This document shows positions 53,920-62,379 of a stretch of DNA of 64,000 nt, in pieces. Within the stretch, counting starts at the first letter, position 1. The number at the start of each line of letters is the position of its first letter. The notes under the pieces are model-generated. The model was not told where the DNA came from, did no database searches, and saw only the letters and a program-made list of their open reading frames with translations. The DNA lies in assembly GCA_902464615.1 (NCBI GenBank), contig CABQKA010000002.1, forward strand, positions 159,814 through 223,813, read 5' to 3'. The translations under genes and the position numbers were made by a program. Source of the DNA: an uncultured Prevotella sp. Lineage in GTDB: Bacteria; Bacteroidota; Bacteroidia; Bacteroidales; Bacteroidaceae.

Positions 53920-54285
53920 TCAAAAGTTTTTCTGGCGCTCCGCCTCGCACGGCTCCGCCTTGGCCATCTCGCCCGCTTCCGTCTCGTTCCAAAGGGCGGA
54001 GTGGGTCACGCTGCCCTGCCGGGCCACAGTTCGCCGTGGCGCGAAGAATACCCCGCGGCACCCGGCGCCCGCTTCTTCCAGACACTCCGAGTAGTACTCG
54101 AAAAAGTTCACGGCCAGAATTTCGGAGATGCGCAGCAGCAATTCCGAGTCCATACTTTTCTTCTTGAACAGCTTGTAGATGTTGCTCCTGTCGCAAAAGA
54201 GCCGCCGCGCCAGCCACGTCGCCGAGCGCCCTTGCCGATAGAGTTCGTCCTTGATCAGTGTGCCTATGTGAATCTGTGGTCTCAA
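53920..54285 (-). CDS. XRE-type helix-turn-helix protein
   Basis: The 121-residue protein has an N-terminal HTH (IGTLIKDELYRQGRSATWLARRLFCDRSNIYKLFKKKSMD), then LLLRISEILAVNFFEYYSE, a pattern common in short Bacteroidales regulators. The C-terminal 45 residues look unstructured. The target is unknown. A -7 box at 54410-54418 is on its strand. Confidence 0.8.
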   Translation of the reverse strand: MRPQIHIGTLIKDELYRQGRSATWLARRLFCDRSNIYKLFKKKSMDSELLLRISEILAVNFFEYYSECLEEAGAGCRGVFFAPRRTVARQGSVTHSALWNETEAGEMAKAEPCEAERQKNF

Positions 54286-54409
54286 TCCTTATTCAGATGG
54301 ATCTTTTCCCGTTTGCGCCCGCCATTGTCCCCGTCGTCCCGACTTTGCCGGCGGACTTTCCGCCGCTGCGGCGCCCACGTAGTGTGGCGGGAGCGGTGGC
54401 TACGGCGTT

Positions 54410-54418
54410 GCAAAGTTA
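54410..54418 (-). promoter_or_regulatory. Promoter -7 box of the XRE gene
   Basis: TAACTTTGC on the minus strand; leader about 120 nt. Confidence 0.45.
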
Positions 54419-54522
54419 GCCGTGTTCACCGTGAGTATTGCACGGAAAGTGTGGCGGTTATGGCTACAAATTGCGGCGCATTCTTCATCGCGCCGCATGC
54501 TTCCGCCCCCGTCGCGCCGCGC

Positions 54523-54586
54523 GTTGACGGGGCTAAGGCGCGTGGCGACGGGGCCTGTTCCCGTGGCGACGGGGCTAAGCCCCCTC
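54523..54586. repeat. 21-bp-period intergenic array (three units)
   Basis: GACGGGGCTAAGGCGCGTGG, GACGGGGCCTGTTCCCGTGG and GACGGGGCTAAGCCCC start at 54526, 54547 and 54568, exactly 21 bp apart. Confidence 0.75.
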
Positions 54587-54873
54587 CGTCCGGTCCTGTT
54601 CCGTCCGTTCCGTCTCCCTTTCCGCCTGCGCGTGCCGTCTTTTTTCCGCCTCTGCCGCCGACGGCCTTGTCCGCGGCGGGGCGTGCCATCTCCGTGCGGT
54701 TCGTGTCCGCCGCTCCCGGGCCGCTGCGGCCATCCTTGCGCGTGCAGGCCGGCGGGGTGGGGCGGCAGTCCTTCTGCCTCCTCTCTCCGGTTGCCGGAAT
54801 TGGAGTCCGGGGCTATTTTCAATGCTTCTAATGTTAATAAATAATAAATATCGGGGGGGGTGAAGGGGAAGGT

Positions 54874-54905
54874 TTTGTAAATATAAAAAGTATTTGGTAC
54901 ATTTA
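54874..54905 (+). promoter_or_regulatory. Promoter of the first paralogous secreted protein
   Basis: TTTG (54874-54877), 20 bases, TACATTTA (54898-54905), one mismatch in the -7 box. Confidence 0.5.
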
Positions 54906-54959
54906 CCGCTGGAATTGTTTTCCAAAGAGTTTCTTAATGTTTAATTTAATCAGCTTACT

Positions 54960-57900
54960 ATGAAAAAGTTCTGTACTTTTCTTTCATTGATGCTGTTGTT
55001 CTTCACCGGCGGACTGTCGCTATCGGCGCAGGACGAACCTGACTTGATTTACGAAGTCGGCGGGTCCGTGACCGAGATTGTTCCGGGACAGGATTATGTG
55101 CTTCGGGGCGGTTGCTACGCAGGTTTTGAACACAATCGGTATTTAGGGGCGTCGAGTTTTTCCGATGTACCCAACGCAGAAAGCATTTATCGTTTTGTCG
55201 AAGTAGGAACGACAACGATTGACGGGGTAGGGGAATTGCCCACCTATGCCCTTTGGAATGTGTCGCAAAGCGCTTATTTGAACGTCAACAACGGTTACAG
55301 CCGTTCTATTTCTGATGCGTTTATCTTTACGGCCGCATTGGCAAAATACGGGAATCCTCCTGCATCATGGGGCGAAACTCCGCGCAGCGAGTTTTACAAT
55401 ATGGTAGGCGAGGACATGCAACCGGGAGCTGAAGGTGCCACTTTTGTATTCTGTCAGGATAGTGAAAGCACTACTCCTACCTATATTACCTACTATTCGA
55501 TAAGTGGTGTAATTCAGCACTATTATAATATTAATGACTGGTTCGTATGTACAGTGACAAGTCGCGAACAAACTGTACGCGAGAAGTTCGACGCCGCCTT
55601 CAACGAGGTGTTCCCCAACGGCTTCGATGCTTCGGCTTACACGGTCGGCACTACGCCGGGCTGCGTGACGCAGGAAGGGCTTGACGCCATGAACGCCGCC
55701 TACGAGGCTGCTTTCGCCGCTTCCGGCGACCTGACCATGAGCGACGAGGCGCTGCAGGCCGTCATCGACCAGATGTATGCCGCCCGCGAGCAGCTGCAGG
55801 CTTCCTACGTACAGGTGACCCCGGGCTACTACATCATGAAGAGCCAGCGCTCGCAGGATGCCGTGTATGACGACGGCACAAACGCGCGCTGCACGACAGG
55901 CTACACCGTGCCCGACGTGCTGACACCGGACGATGCCCGCTACGTATGGGAAATCATCGCAACCGAAGACGGCCGCTTCCAGATGCGCAACTACGAGACG
56001 GACCACTACCTCAACGCAGGCGGCGGGACTTCTGTCATCTTCACGACGGGTACGACCCCATCCGCCACGTTCAACTTCCCCATCATCACGGGCCGCTACT
56101 TCGGCATCCAGGACCAGAACGGCAACTACGGCCACTGCGACGCCAGCATGCAGTTCGTACAGTGGAACTCCACGGGTGCGGGCAACCAGTTTGAGTTCAT
56201 ACCCGTCAGCGCCGACGCGCTGGAGGCCATTGCCGGCGACGTGGAGCACAACAAGCTCACCGACGCACTGGAGAGCCTCGTTGAAGAGGTGACGTATGGC
56301 AAAATGAACTACCTCTACGACTCTGACGTGACGTTCGACGACCAGTACGCCATGCCCGGCCTGGCCGACCCGGCCCTGATGAGTACGAACGCCGGCGAGC
56401 CGAATGAAGGCTACGCCATCGAAAACCAGTTCACGCGGATGAACGATAACAACGTGAACACGTACTTCCATACCTCGTGGAGCAACTCGGATTTGAAACC
56501 GCAGTCCGGCCGTCACTGGGTACAGGTAGACTTGGGCAAGGCCGTGCAGAAACTCTTCGTGAAGTTCTCCGACCGCCACAACAACCGCAACAACACGCCG
56601 CGCTGGCTGGCACTCGTTGCCCCGGCCGACGACCCGGAGGCTACGGAGTGGACCGACACGCTGTTTAACGACACGGTCATCTACGAATACCGCACGAACT
56701 TTACGAGTGGCGCGCTCGACAGCACGACGGCCGTGCTCCGCATCGACCTGGGCAAGCCCGTGCAGTATCTGCGCTTCGTGGTGAAGAAGACTGCCCACCC
56801 GAACGGCGGCATGAACACGAACGGCGGTACGAACAGCGGTCCGTTCTGGAACGTGAGCGAGCTCCGCTTCTACGAGGACGGCGGCGACAACCCGCGCCTG
56901 CCCTTGATTCCGCAGGAATTGACTGAGGCGCTCAACGCGCAACTGGCCGCCGCCGAGGCTGCTCTCGAGGCCGACGCCCCCACGCAGCAGATAATCGACG
57001 CACTGCAGGCCGCCTGGGACGCTTACGTGGCCGCATATCCCGACCCGCACCCGCTCCAGTCGCTGATTGACGAGGCACGCGCCATGGCCGAAGCCGCCAT
57101 CGAAGGCGACCAGGTGGGCTACTACGCCGCCGGTTCGAAAGACGCGCTGCTCGCCGTAGTGAGCGAAGTGGAGAACGCTATGGGCGGCGACCCGTTGTCG
57201 CTCCAGCAGCTGGCCGATTACACCGCGCACCTGGAAACTGCCATCCTGGCATTCCGCAACAGCTTCAACATACCTGAGGCGGGCTACTACCGCATCATCA
57301 GCACTTCGCCCAACGGCGCAGGCCGTGGCAACTACGTCTACGCTACGGCAAACAGCGAGAGCGCAACTGCACGCTGGGGATACGCCGGCGACGAAAACCT
57401 CTCCGGACGCCTTGACGCCGTTTGGTATCTGAGCCACAACGACGACGGTACGGTATCCTTCCGCAACGTGGCTACGGGCCTCTACCTCGGCAATAACTTC
57501 GAGGACGCTGAAGACCCGTCGACCGTAGGTATCTCTACACCGCTGCCTTACTCTGCCGAGCCTGACAGCTTCCGCATCGGCTATGCCGGCACTGAGGGCA
57601 TGATGAACATTGCCATGTACGACGGCTACTGGATGAACGCCGCGCCCGAAGGTCCGGTGGTGAACTGGAGCGACGGCACGTCGAACTCCTGCTTCGACTT
57701 CGAGGCTGTGGATCCCGATGAATTCATGGGTGAAGTCTATGTGAACCTCCCGGCCGGTGGCATGCAGATCATGTGCCTGCCTTACGAGATTGACGGTGGC
57801 TGGGCAATGCCTGTTGCCTACAAGGTATTGGGTATGCGTGCCGACGACAGCGGACAGAACTACGTGGAACTGGTACCGTTCGAGGAAGGCGAAGTAATCC

Positions 57901-58364
57901 CGGCCGGAACGCCGTTTGTAGTCAACCCGGATGAGGAAACCTCTCTGGTGGCCCTGACGTCAGGCGTATCGTTCGATGATATCATGAACGGCGAACATGG
58001 CTACGCACCCGTGGAAGTGAACGGTATGGTCAGCGCACCTTCCGCAGTCGTACCCGGCGAGGGTAACGGTCTCTTGGTAGACGGCGTGATCCGCATCCTC
58101 CGCGCAGACGAAACCATCGAAGCCGGCACCGGCTACTTCACCGACCGCATCCCGCAGACCGACGAGACAGGCGAACTGTCTATCCCGGTTGAAGGCGTGA
58201 TCAACGCTATCGGCGGCGCGGTTGTCGTGGACAATGCTGCCGAAGTGGATGTCTACACCCTTTCCGGCGTGAAGATCCGCAGCAACGTGAAGGCTGCCGA
58301 CGCTACGAAGGGTCTGCCCGCAGGCCTCTACATCGTAGGCGGACAGAAGGTAATCGTGAAGTAA
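54960..58364 (+). CDS. Giant secreted protein with ricin-like and F5/8-like domains (paralog 1)
   Basis: The 1134-residue protein has a signal peptide (cleavage near LSA-QD). Parts in order: an N-terminal beta domain (to about 200), a ricin-like unit (287-413: PGYYIMKSQRSQDA to VQWNSTGAGNQFEF), an F5/8/discoidin-like domain (about 450-640: HWVQVDLGKAVQKLFVKFSDRH, ending VSELRFYEDGG), a FIVAR-like helical segment (657-767), a second ricin-like unit (770-920) and a C-terminal domain ending in a T9SS-like sorting motif (VYTLSGVKIR, GLPAGLYIVGGQKVIVK). No catalytic domain is seen; glycan binding is likely. It has its own promoter and terminator. Confidence 0.85.
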   Translation: MKKFCTFLSLMLLFFTGGLSLSAQDEPDLIYEVGGSVTEIVPGQDYVLRGGCYAGFEHNRYLGASSFSDVPNAESIYRFVEVGTTTIDGVGELPTYALWNVSQSAYLNVNNGYSRSISDAFIFTAALAKYGNPPASWGETPRSEFYNMVGEDMQPGAEGATFVFCQDSESTTPTYITYYSISGVIQHYYNINDWFVCTVTSREQTVREKFDAAFNEVFPNGFDASAYTVGTTPGCVTQEGLDAMNAAYEAAFAASGDLTMSDEALQAVIDQMYAAREQLQASYVQVTPGYYIMKSQRSQDAVYDDGTNARCTTGYTVPDVLTPDDARYVWEIIATEDGRFQMRNYETDHYLNAGGGTSVIFTTGTTPSATFNFPIITGRYFGIQDQNGNYGHCDASMQFVQWNSTGAGNQFEFIPVSADALEAIAGDVEHNKLTDALESLVEEVTYGKMNYLYDSDVTFDDQYAMPGLADPALMSTNAGEPNEGYAIENQFTRMNDNNVNTYFHTSWSNSDLKPQSGRHWVQVDLGKAVQKLFVKFSDRHNNRNNTPRWLALVAPADDPEATEWTDTLFNDTVIYEYRTNFTSGALDSTTAVLRIDLGKPVQYLRFVVKKTAHPNGGMNTNGGTNSGPFWNVSELRFYEDGGDNPRLPLIPQELTEALNAQLAAAEAALEADAPTQQIIDALQAAWDAYVAAYPDPHPLQSLIDEARAMAEAAIEGDQVGYYAAGSKDALLAVVSEVENAMGGDPLSLQQLADYTAHLETAILAFRNSFNIPEAGYYRIISTSPNGAGRGNYVYATANSESATARWGYAGDENLSGRLDAVWYLSHNDDGTVSFRNVATGLYLGNNFEDAEDPSTVGISTPLPYSAEPDSFRIGYAGTEGMMNIAMYDGYWMNAAPEGPVVNWSDGTSNSCFDFEAVDPDEFMGEVYVNLPAGGMQIMCLPYEIDGGWAMPVAYKVLGMRADDSGQNYVELVPFEEGEVIPAGTPFVVNPDEETSLVALTSGVSFDDIMNGEHGYAPVEVNGMVSAPSAVVPGEGNGLLVDGVIRILRADETIEAGTGYFTDRIPQTDETGELSIPVEGVINAIGGAVVVDNAAEVDVYTLSGVKIRSNVKAADATKGLPAGLYIVGGQKVIVK

Positions 58365-58404
58365 ATATCTTACACACCACACTCCCGCGCTTCGGCGCGG
58401 ACGG

Positions 58405-58436
58405 GCCGGCCCCTTTCCGAAGGGGCCGGCTTTTTT
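58405..58436 (+). terminator. Terminator after paralog 1
   Basis: GCCGGCCCCTT (58405-58415) pairs with AAGGGGCCGGC (58420-58430), then six Ts. The same stem sequence ends paralog 2. Confidence 0.9.
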
Positions 58437-58585
58437 GTGCAGCGGGCCGTCGTGTCCCGTATCCGCACGCCGTCCCTGCACCTATAATATATAGGAGCGG
58501 CCGCCGCCGCAGGCGCACGGGAGGAAGCGGGCCTGGCCCGCAGCGATTTTTAGGCGGCGCCGTAAACGCGGGAAAAAATAATTAG

Positions 58586-58594
58586 TAATTTTGC
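58586..58594 (+). promoter_or_regulatory. Promoter -7 box of paralog 2
   Basis: TAATTTTGC, 64 bases before the start codon. Confidence 0.5.
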
Positions 58595-58657
58595 GGAGTG
58601 TAACAAAAACTTAGCACTTAAAACCTTTTTATTACCAACCCAACAAAATCCAAAGCC

Positions 58658-61600
58658 ATGAAGAAAATGTACCGTTTTCTTTCGATGTTCTGCCTGCTGC
58701 TATTGACGGGCGGAACGGCGTGGGCGCAGGATTCGGATGTCATGTGGGAAGTTGACGCCAACAACCCCGCGACAACTATCGAGCCAGGCGCCTATTATGC
58801 TTTGCGGTATGGGACGAACGCAACCTTCGACCCCACTGCTTACCTCTCTACTACGGGCGAGCCCATCCATACGCCCGACGTTACCGCCATCTTCCAGTTT
58901 GAAGAGGACGGCAGTGTCGTGACCGGCGGCGAGACCCTCCCGCTCTACATCCTGCGCAATGTCGGCAACGGCCAGTACCTCTCTACCGGCGGCTACGTGC
59001 GTTCGCGCAGCGAAGCTTTCCATTTCACCGCCCTGCTGGCCACCGGCTATCCCGAAGGCACCGAGCTCTCCACGCTGACCGAGCTGGAGCGCCGCAGCGC
59101 CGCCCAGAACACCGCACAGCCCGGCGTCGACGGCCAGACTTTCGTATTCGCCTCCGCCGAACCTGACGATGAAGGACTTTTCACCTACATCTGCTACTAC
59201 GGCAACCCCGGCTTCTGGCAATACTTCGACACGAACGCCTGGTTTGTCCTCAACGCCACCTCGCGGGCCAAGACCGCGATGGAGCTGCTCCAGGATGCCT
59301 ACAACGCCCTCTTCGGCGAATCCGGACTCGATGAGACCGTCTATCCTGTCGGCACCGCCCCCGGCTGCATCTCCCAGGAAGTCTACAACCAGCTCGACGC
59401 CGCCTACCAGGCCTACTTTGCCGTGACGGGCAACCCCGGCGCTTCCGATGCCGAGCTGAACGCTGTGACCGAACAGCTGCGTGAGGCTGCCGCCGCGCTC
59501 GAAAGCGGCCGCGTCCTCGTCACTCCCGGCTATTACATCATGCGTAGCCAGCGCTCCAACAATGCCGCTTACGACGACGGCTCCCAAGTACATTGCACCG
59601 GCAACTACGCCATCCCCGAGAGCTACACCCTTTCCAATGCCCGCTACATCTGGCAGGTGGTCGACGCCGGCAACGGCAACTACCAGTTGCGCAACTTCTA
59701 CACGGGCCGTTACATCAACGCCAGCCCCGGCACCTCCAACTCGTTCACCACGTCCGTAGAGTCCACCGCGACCTTCACCTTCCCGCTGGACGGCACGCGT
59801 TTCTTCAACATCATGGACCAGAACGGTAACCTGGCCCACTGCGACGGCTCCAACTACTTCGTGCAGTGGAACGACGCCGGCACACCGCCCAACCAGTGGG
59901 AGTTCACGCCTGTGCCCGACGACGTCATCGCCACGCTCTCCGAGCAGGTGGCCCAGCAGCAGCTGATGGACGCCCTCGCCTCCACCCTCGACGATGCGCG
60001 CGCCGCGAAGCTCAACCGCATTTACGACTCCGACGTGACCTTCGACGACAGCTATGCCTCTGAAGGCCTGGCCGACCCCGCACTCATGCAGACCAATGCG
60101 CCCGAGTCCGGCGAAGGCTACGACGTGGCCGACCAGTTCACGCAGCTGAGCGACGGTGACCTCCAGACCTATTTCCATACGGCATGGAGCAACAACAACG
60201 CCACGACGTGGCACTACGTACAGGTAGACCTCGGCAAAGCCGTGCAGAATCTCTTCGTCAAGTTCTCGCAGCGCCACAACCACCCGGCCGAGAACAACCC
60301 GCTCAAGGTGGCCTTCGTCACCAACGACGACCCCAACGCTGAAGTATGGACCGACACGCTCCGCCGCGACAGCGTCATCTACCAGTACGCCACCAACTAC
60401 GCCGCAGGCCGCCGCGACAGCAGCACGGCCGTCATGCGCGTCAGCTTCGATCGTCCCGTACAGCACCTGCGCTTCGCCGTGACCGGCACGTGGGCCAATA
60501 CGTGGCACGGCGCAGGCGTCTGCTGGTATGTCAGCGAGCTGCGTTTCTACGAGGACGGCGGCAACAACCCCCTCTACGACATGATTCCCCAAGAGCTCCG
60601 CGACGAGCTTGACCGCCAAATCGGCATCGCCGAAGCCGCCCTGGCCGACAGCGTGCCCACCCAGGCCATCATCGACGCCCTCCAGGAAGCCATCGACGCC
60701 TTCGTAGAGGCCTATCCCGACCCGACAGCCTTCGAGAACCTCCTCGAGAACGCCCGCGCCCAGGCCGAGGCTGCCGAGGAAGGCGACGAGCTGGGCTACT
60801 TCCAGGAAGGCGCGAAGGCCGAATTTACCGCCGCGCTCGACCAGATCGACACCGAGATTGCCGGCAAGAACCTTACCCTCGACGAGCTTGACGAGTACAC
60901 CCAGCGCGTCTATGCCGCGCTCGATGCCTTCAACGCCCGGCTCAATGTGCCCGAGGACGGCTTCTACTACATCCAGATCAACAACGCCGACTCTCCCGGA
61001 AACGGTGCCTACGTCTATGCCGACAATGCCGGCGAGGAAGCCGCTGCACGCTGGGGATATGCCGACGACGAAAACTACACCTCGCGCATCAACCTCATCT
61101 GGCAGCTCTCCCACAACGATGACGGCAGCGTCAGCCTCCGCAACGTCGGCACCGGGCGCTACCTCACCAACATCTACACCGGTGTGGCCGACCCCGACAC
61201 GCTCGGCCTCTCCGCCTCGCTCCCCGTGCTTGAGCAGGCCGACGGCTTCGACATCGTCTTCTCCGGCACGCCCGGCGTCTTCAACATCGAGCTGGCCAAC
61301 GGCTACTACGTCAATGCCGAACCGACCGGAGCCGTAGTCAACTGGAACTCACAGGGCGGCAACTCCGACATGGTATTCCTCCCCATGGAGTTCTTCGACG
61401 GCATACACATGGTCGACGTCACACCGAACACCATGCGCGTCGTCACCGTGCCCTTCCCCGTCGACGTCGAGATGAGCAGCCTCCCGCTCTACAAGGTGCT
61501 GGGCCAGCGTACCGATGGCGAGGGAAATGCCTTCGTGCAGCTTTCGCCTTATGCCGAAGATGAGGACGTGCCCGCCGGCACGCCGTTCGTAGTCAACAAC

Positions 61601-62047
61601 GATACGGAAGAGTCGACCCTCATGCTCGGACTTCCCTATTTCGATGCCGAGGAATTCCTTGCCAACGTCGACTACGTCTACTCGCCAGTCCTGCAGAACG
61701 GCCTGGCCAGCGCACCGACCGCCGTACAGCCCGGCGCCGGCTACGGCATTCTGGTCGACGGTGAAATCCAGATTACCAACGACGACGACCAGGTGGAAGC
61801 CGGCAGCGGATATTTCACCGACGAGATTCCCGCAACCGACGAGGTCGGCGACCTTGAAATCCCTATCAGCGGCCTCATCATCAGCGCCATCCCCGGCGCG
61901 CCCGCAGTGGATACGGATGCCGAAGTGGTCGACGTCTACACGATTTCCGGCATGAAGCTCCGCGGCCGCGTGAAGGCTGCCGACGCTACGAAGGGTCTGC
62001 CCACCGGACTCTACATCGTAGGCGGAAAGAAAGTATTCGTGAAATAA
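58658..62047 (+). CDS. Giant secreted protein with ricin-like and F5/8-like domains (paralog 2)
   Basis: The 1129-residue protein copies the domain order of paralog 1: signal peptide (cleavage near AWA-QD), N-terminal domain, ricin-like unit (GYYIMRSQRSNNAAYDDGS), F5/8-like domain (HYVQVDLGKAVQNLFVKFSQRH), FIVAR-like helices, second ricin-like unit (WGYADDENYTSRINLIWQLSHNDDGS) and the same C-terminal motif (VYTISGMKLR, GLPTGLYIVGGKKVFVK). The last 80 bases are nearly identical to paralog 1, while other parts diverge. It has its own promoter and terminator. Confidence 0.85.
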   Translation: MKKMYRFLSMFCLLLLTGGTAWAQDSDVMWEVDANNPATTIEPGAYYALRYGTNATFDPTAYLSTTGEPIHTPDVTAIFQFEEDGSVVTGGETLPLYILRNVGNGQYLSTGGYVRSRSEAFHFTALLATGYPEGTELSTLTELERRSAAQNTAQPGVDGQTFVFASAEPDDEGLFTYICYYGNPGFWQYFDTNAWFVLNATSRAKTAMELLQDAYNALFGESGLDETVYPVGTAPGCISQEVYNQLDAAYQAYFAVTGNPGASDAELNAVTEQLREAAAALESGRVLVTPGYYIMRSQRSNNAAYDDGSQVHCTGNYAIPESYTLSNARYIWQVVDAGNGNYQLRNFYTGRYINASPGTSNSFTTSVESTATFTFPLDGTRFFNIMDQNGNLAHCDGSNYFVQWNDAGTPPNQWEFTPVPDDVIATLSEQVAQQQLMDALASTLDDARAAKLNRIYDSDVTFDDSYASEGLADPALMQTNAPESGEGYDVADQFTQLSDGDLQTYFHTAWSNNNATTWHYVQVDLGKAVQNLFVKFSQRHNHPAENNPLKVAFVTNDDPNAEVWTDTLRRDSVIYQYATNYAAGRRDSSTAVMRVSFDRPVQHLRFAVTGTWANTWHGAGVCWYVSELRFYEDGGNNPLYDMIPQELRDELDRQIGIAEAALADSVPTQAIIDALQEAIDAFVEAYPDPTAFENLLENARAQAEAAEEGDELGYFQEGAKAEFTAALDQIDTEIAGKNLTLDELDEYTQRVYAALDAFNARLNVPEDGFYYIQINNADSPGNGAYVYADNAGEEAAARWGYADDENYTSRINLIWQLSHNDDGSVSLRNVGTGRYLTNIYTGVADPDTLGLSASLPVLEQADGFDIVFSGTPGVFNIELANGYYVNAEPTGAVVNWNSQGGNSDMVFLPMEFFDGIHMVDVTPNTMRVVTVPFPVDVEMSSLPLYKVLGQRTDGEGNAFVQLSPYAEDEDVPAGTPFVVNNDTEESTLMLGLPYFDAEEFLANVDYVYSPVLQNGLASAPTAVQPGAGYGILVDGEIQITNDDDQVEAGSGYFTDEIPATDEVGDLEIPISGLIISAIPGAPAVDTDAEVVDVYTISGMKLRGRVKAADATKGLPTGLYIVGGKKVFVK

Positions 62048-62092
62048 AGTCGTGCTTTTCATGTGCAGGCCGCGCTTTCACGGCGTGGTCGG

Positions 62093-62123
62093 GCCGGCCC
62101 CCTTCCCGGGGCCGGCTTTTTTT
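62093..62123 (+). terminator. Terminator after paralog 2
   Basis: GCCGGCCCC (62093-62101) pairs with GGGGCCGGC (62108-62116), then seven Ts. Confidence 0.9.
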
Positions 62124-62127
62124 GTCC

Positions 62128-62196
62128 CGCCTTCCCCTATGCCCGTGGCGCCTTCCCCTATGCCCGTCCGCCCGGGGCTAAGCCCCGTGGCGCGCC
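62128..62196. repeat. 21-bp-period intergenic array (three units)
   Basis: CGCCTTCCCCTATGCCCGTGG, CGCCTTCCCCTATGCCCGTCC and GCCCGGGGCTAAGCCCCGTGG follow directly on each other at 21 bp, right after the terminator. Confidence 0.8.
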
Positions 62197-62300
62197 TGCA
62201 CACCCCGTGCTGGCGTGCGCAGTTCCCGGCCGGAATCTCCTTAGAAGTTAAAATAAGATAAATATAAGAGAGGACATTTCCAGATTCGGAAACTTCGCAG

Positions 62301-62308
62301 TAAATTTG
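62301..62308 (+). promoter_or_regulatory. Promoter -7 box of paralog 3
   Basis: TAAATTTG, 72 bases before the start codon. Confidence 0.45.
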
Positions 62309-62379
62309 AAGGCGACAAAGACGCATAGACTATTTTTCAGTTACTATAAATGTTTAACAAACCAAAAAACCAATCAGCA

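Larger units (their letters stand above)
54286..54873. other. Gene-free region between the XRE gene and the first paralog
   Basis: Open frames here are GC-driven and show no family character. The region holds the XRE -7 box, a three-unit 21-bp array and a G8 tract (54853-54860). Confidence 0.5.
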
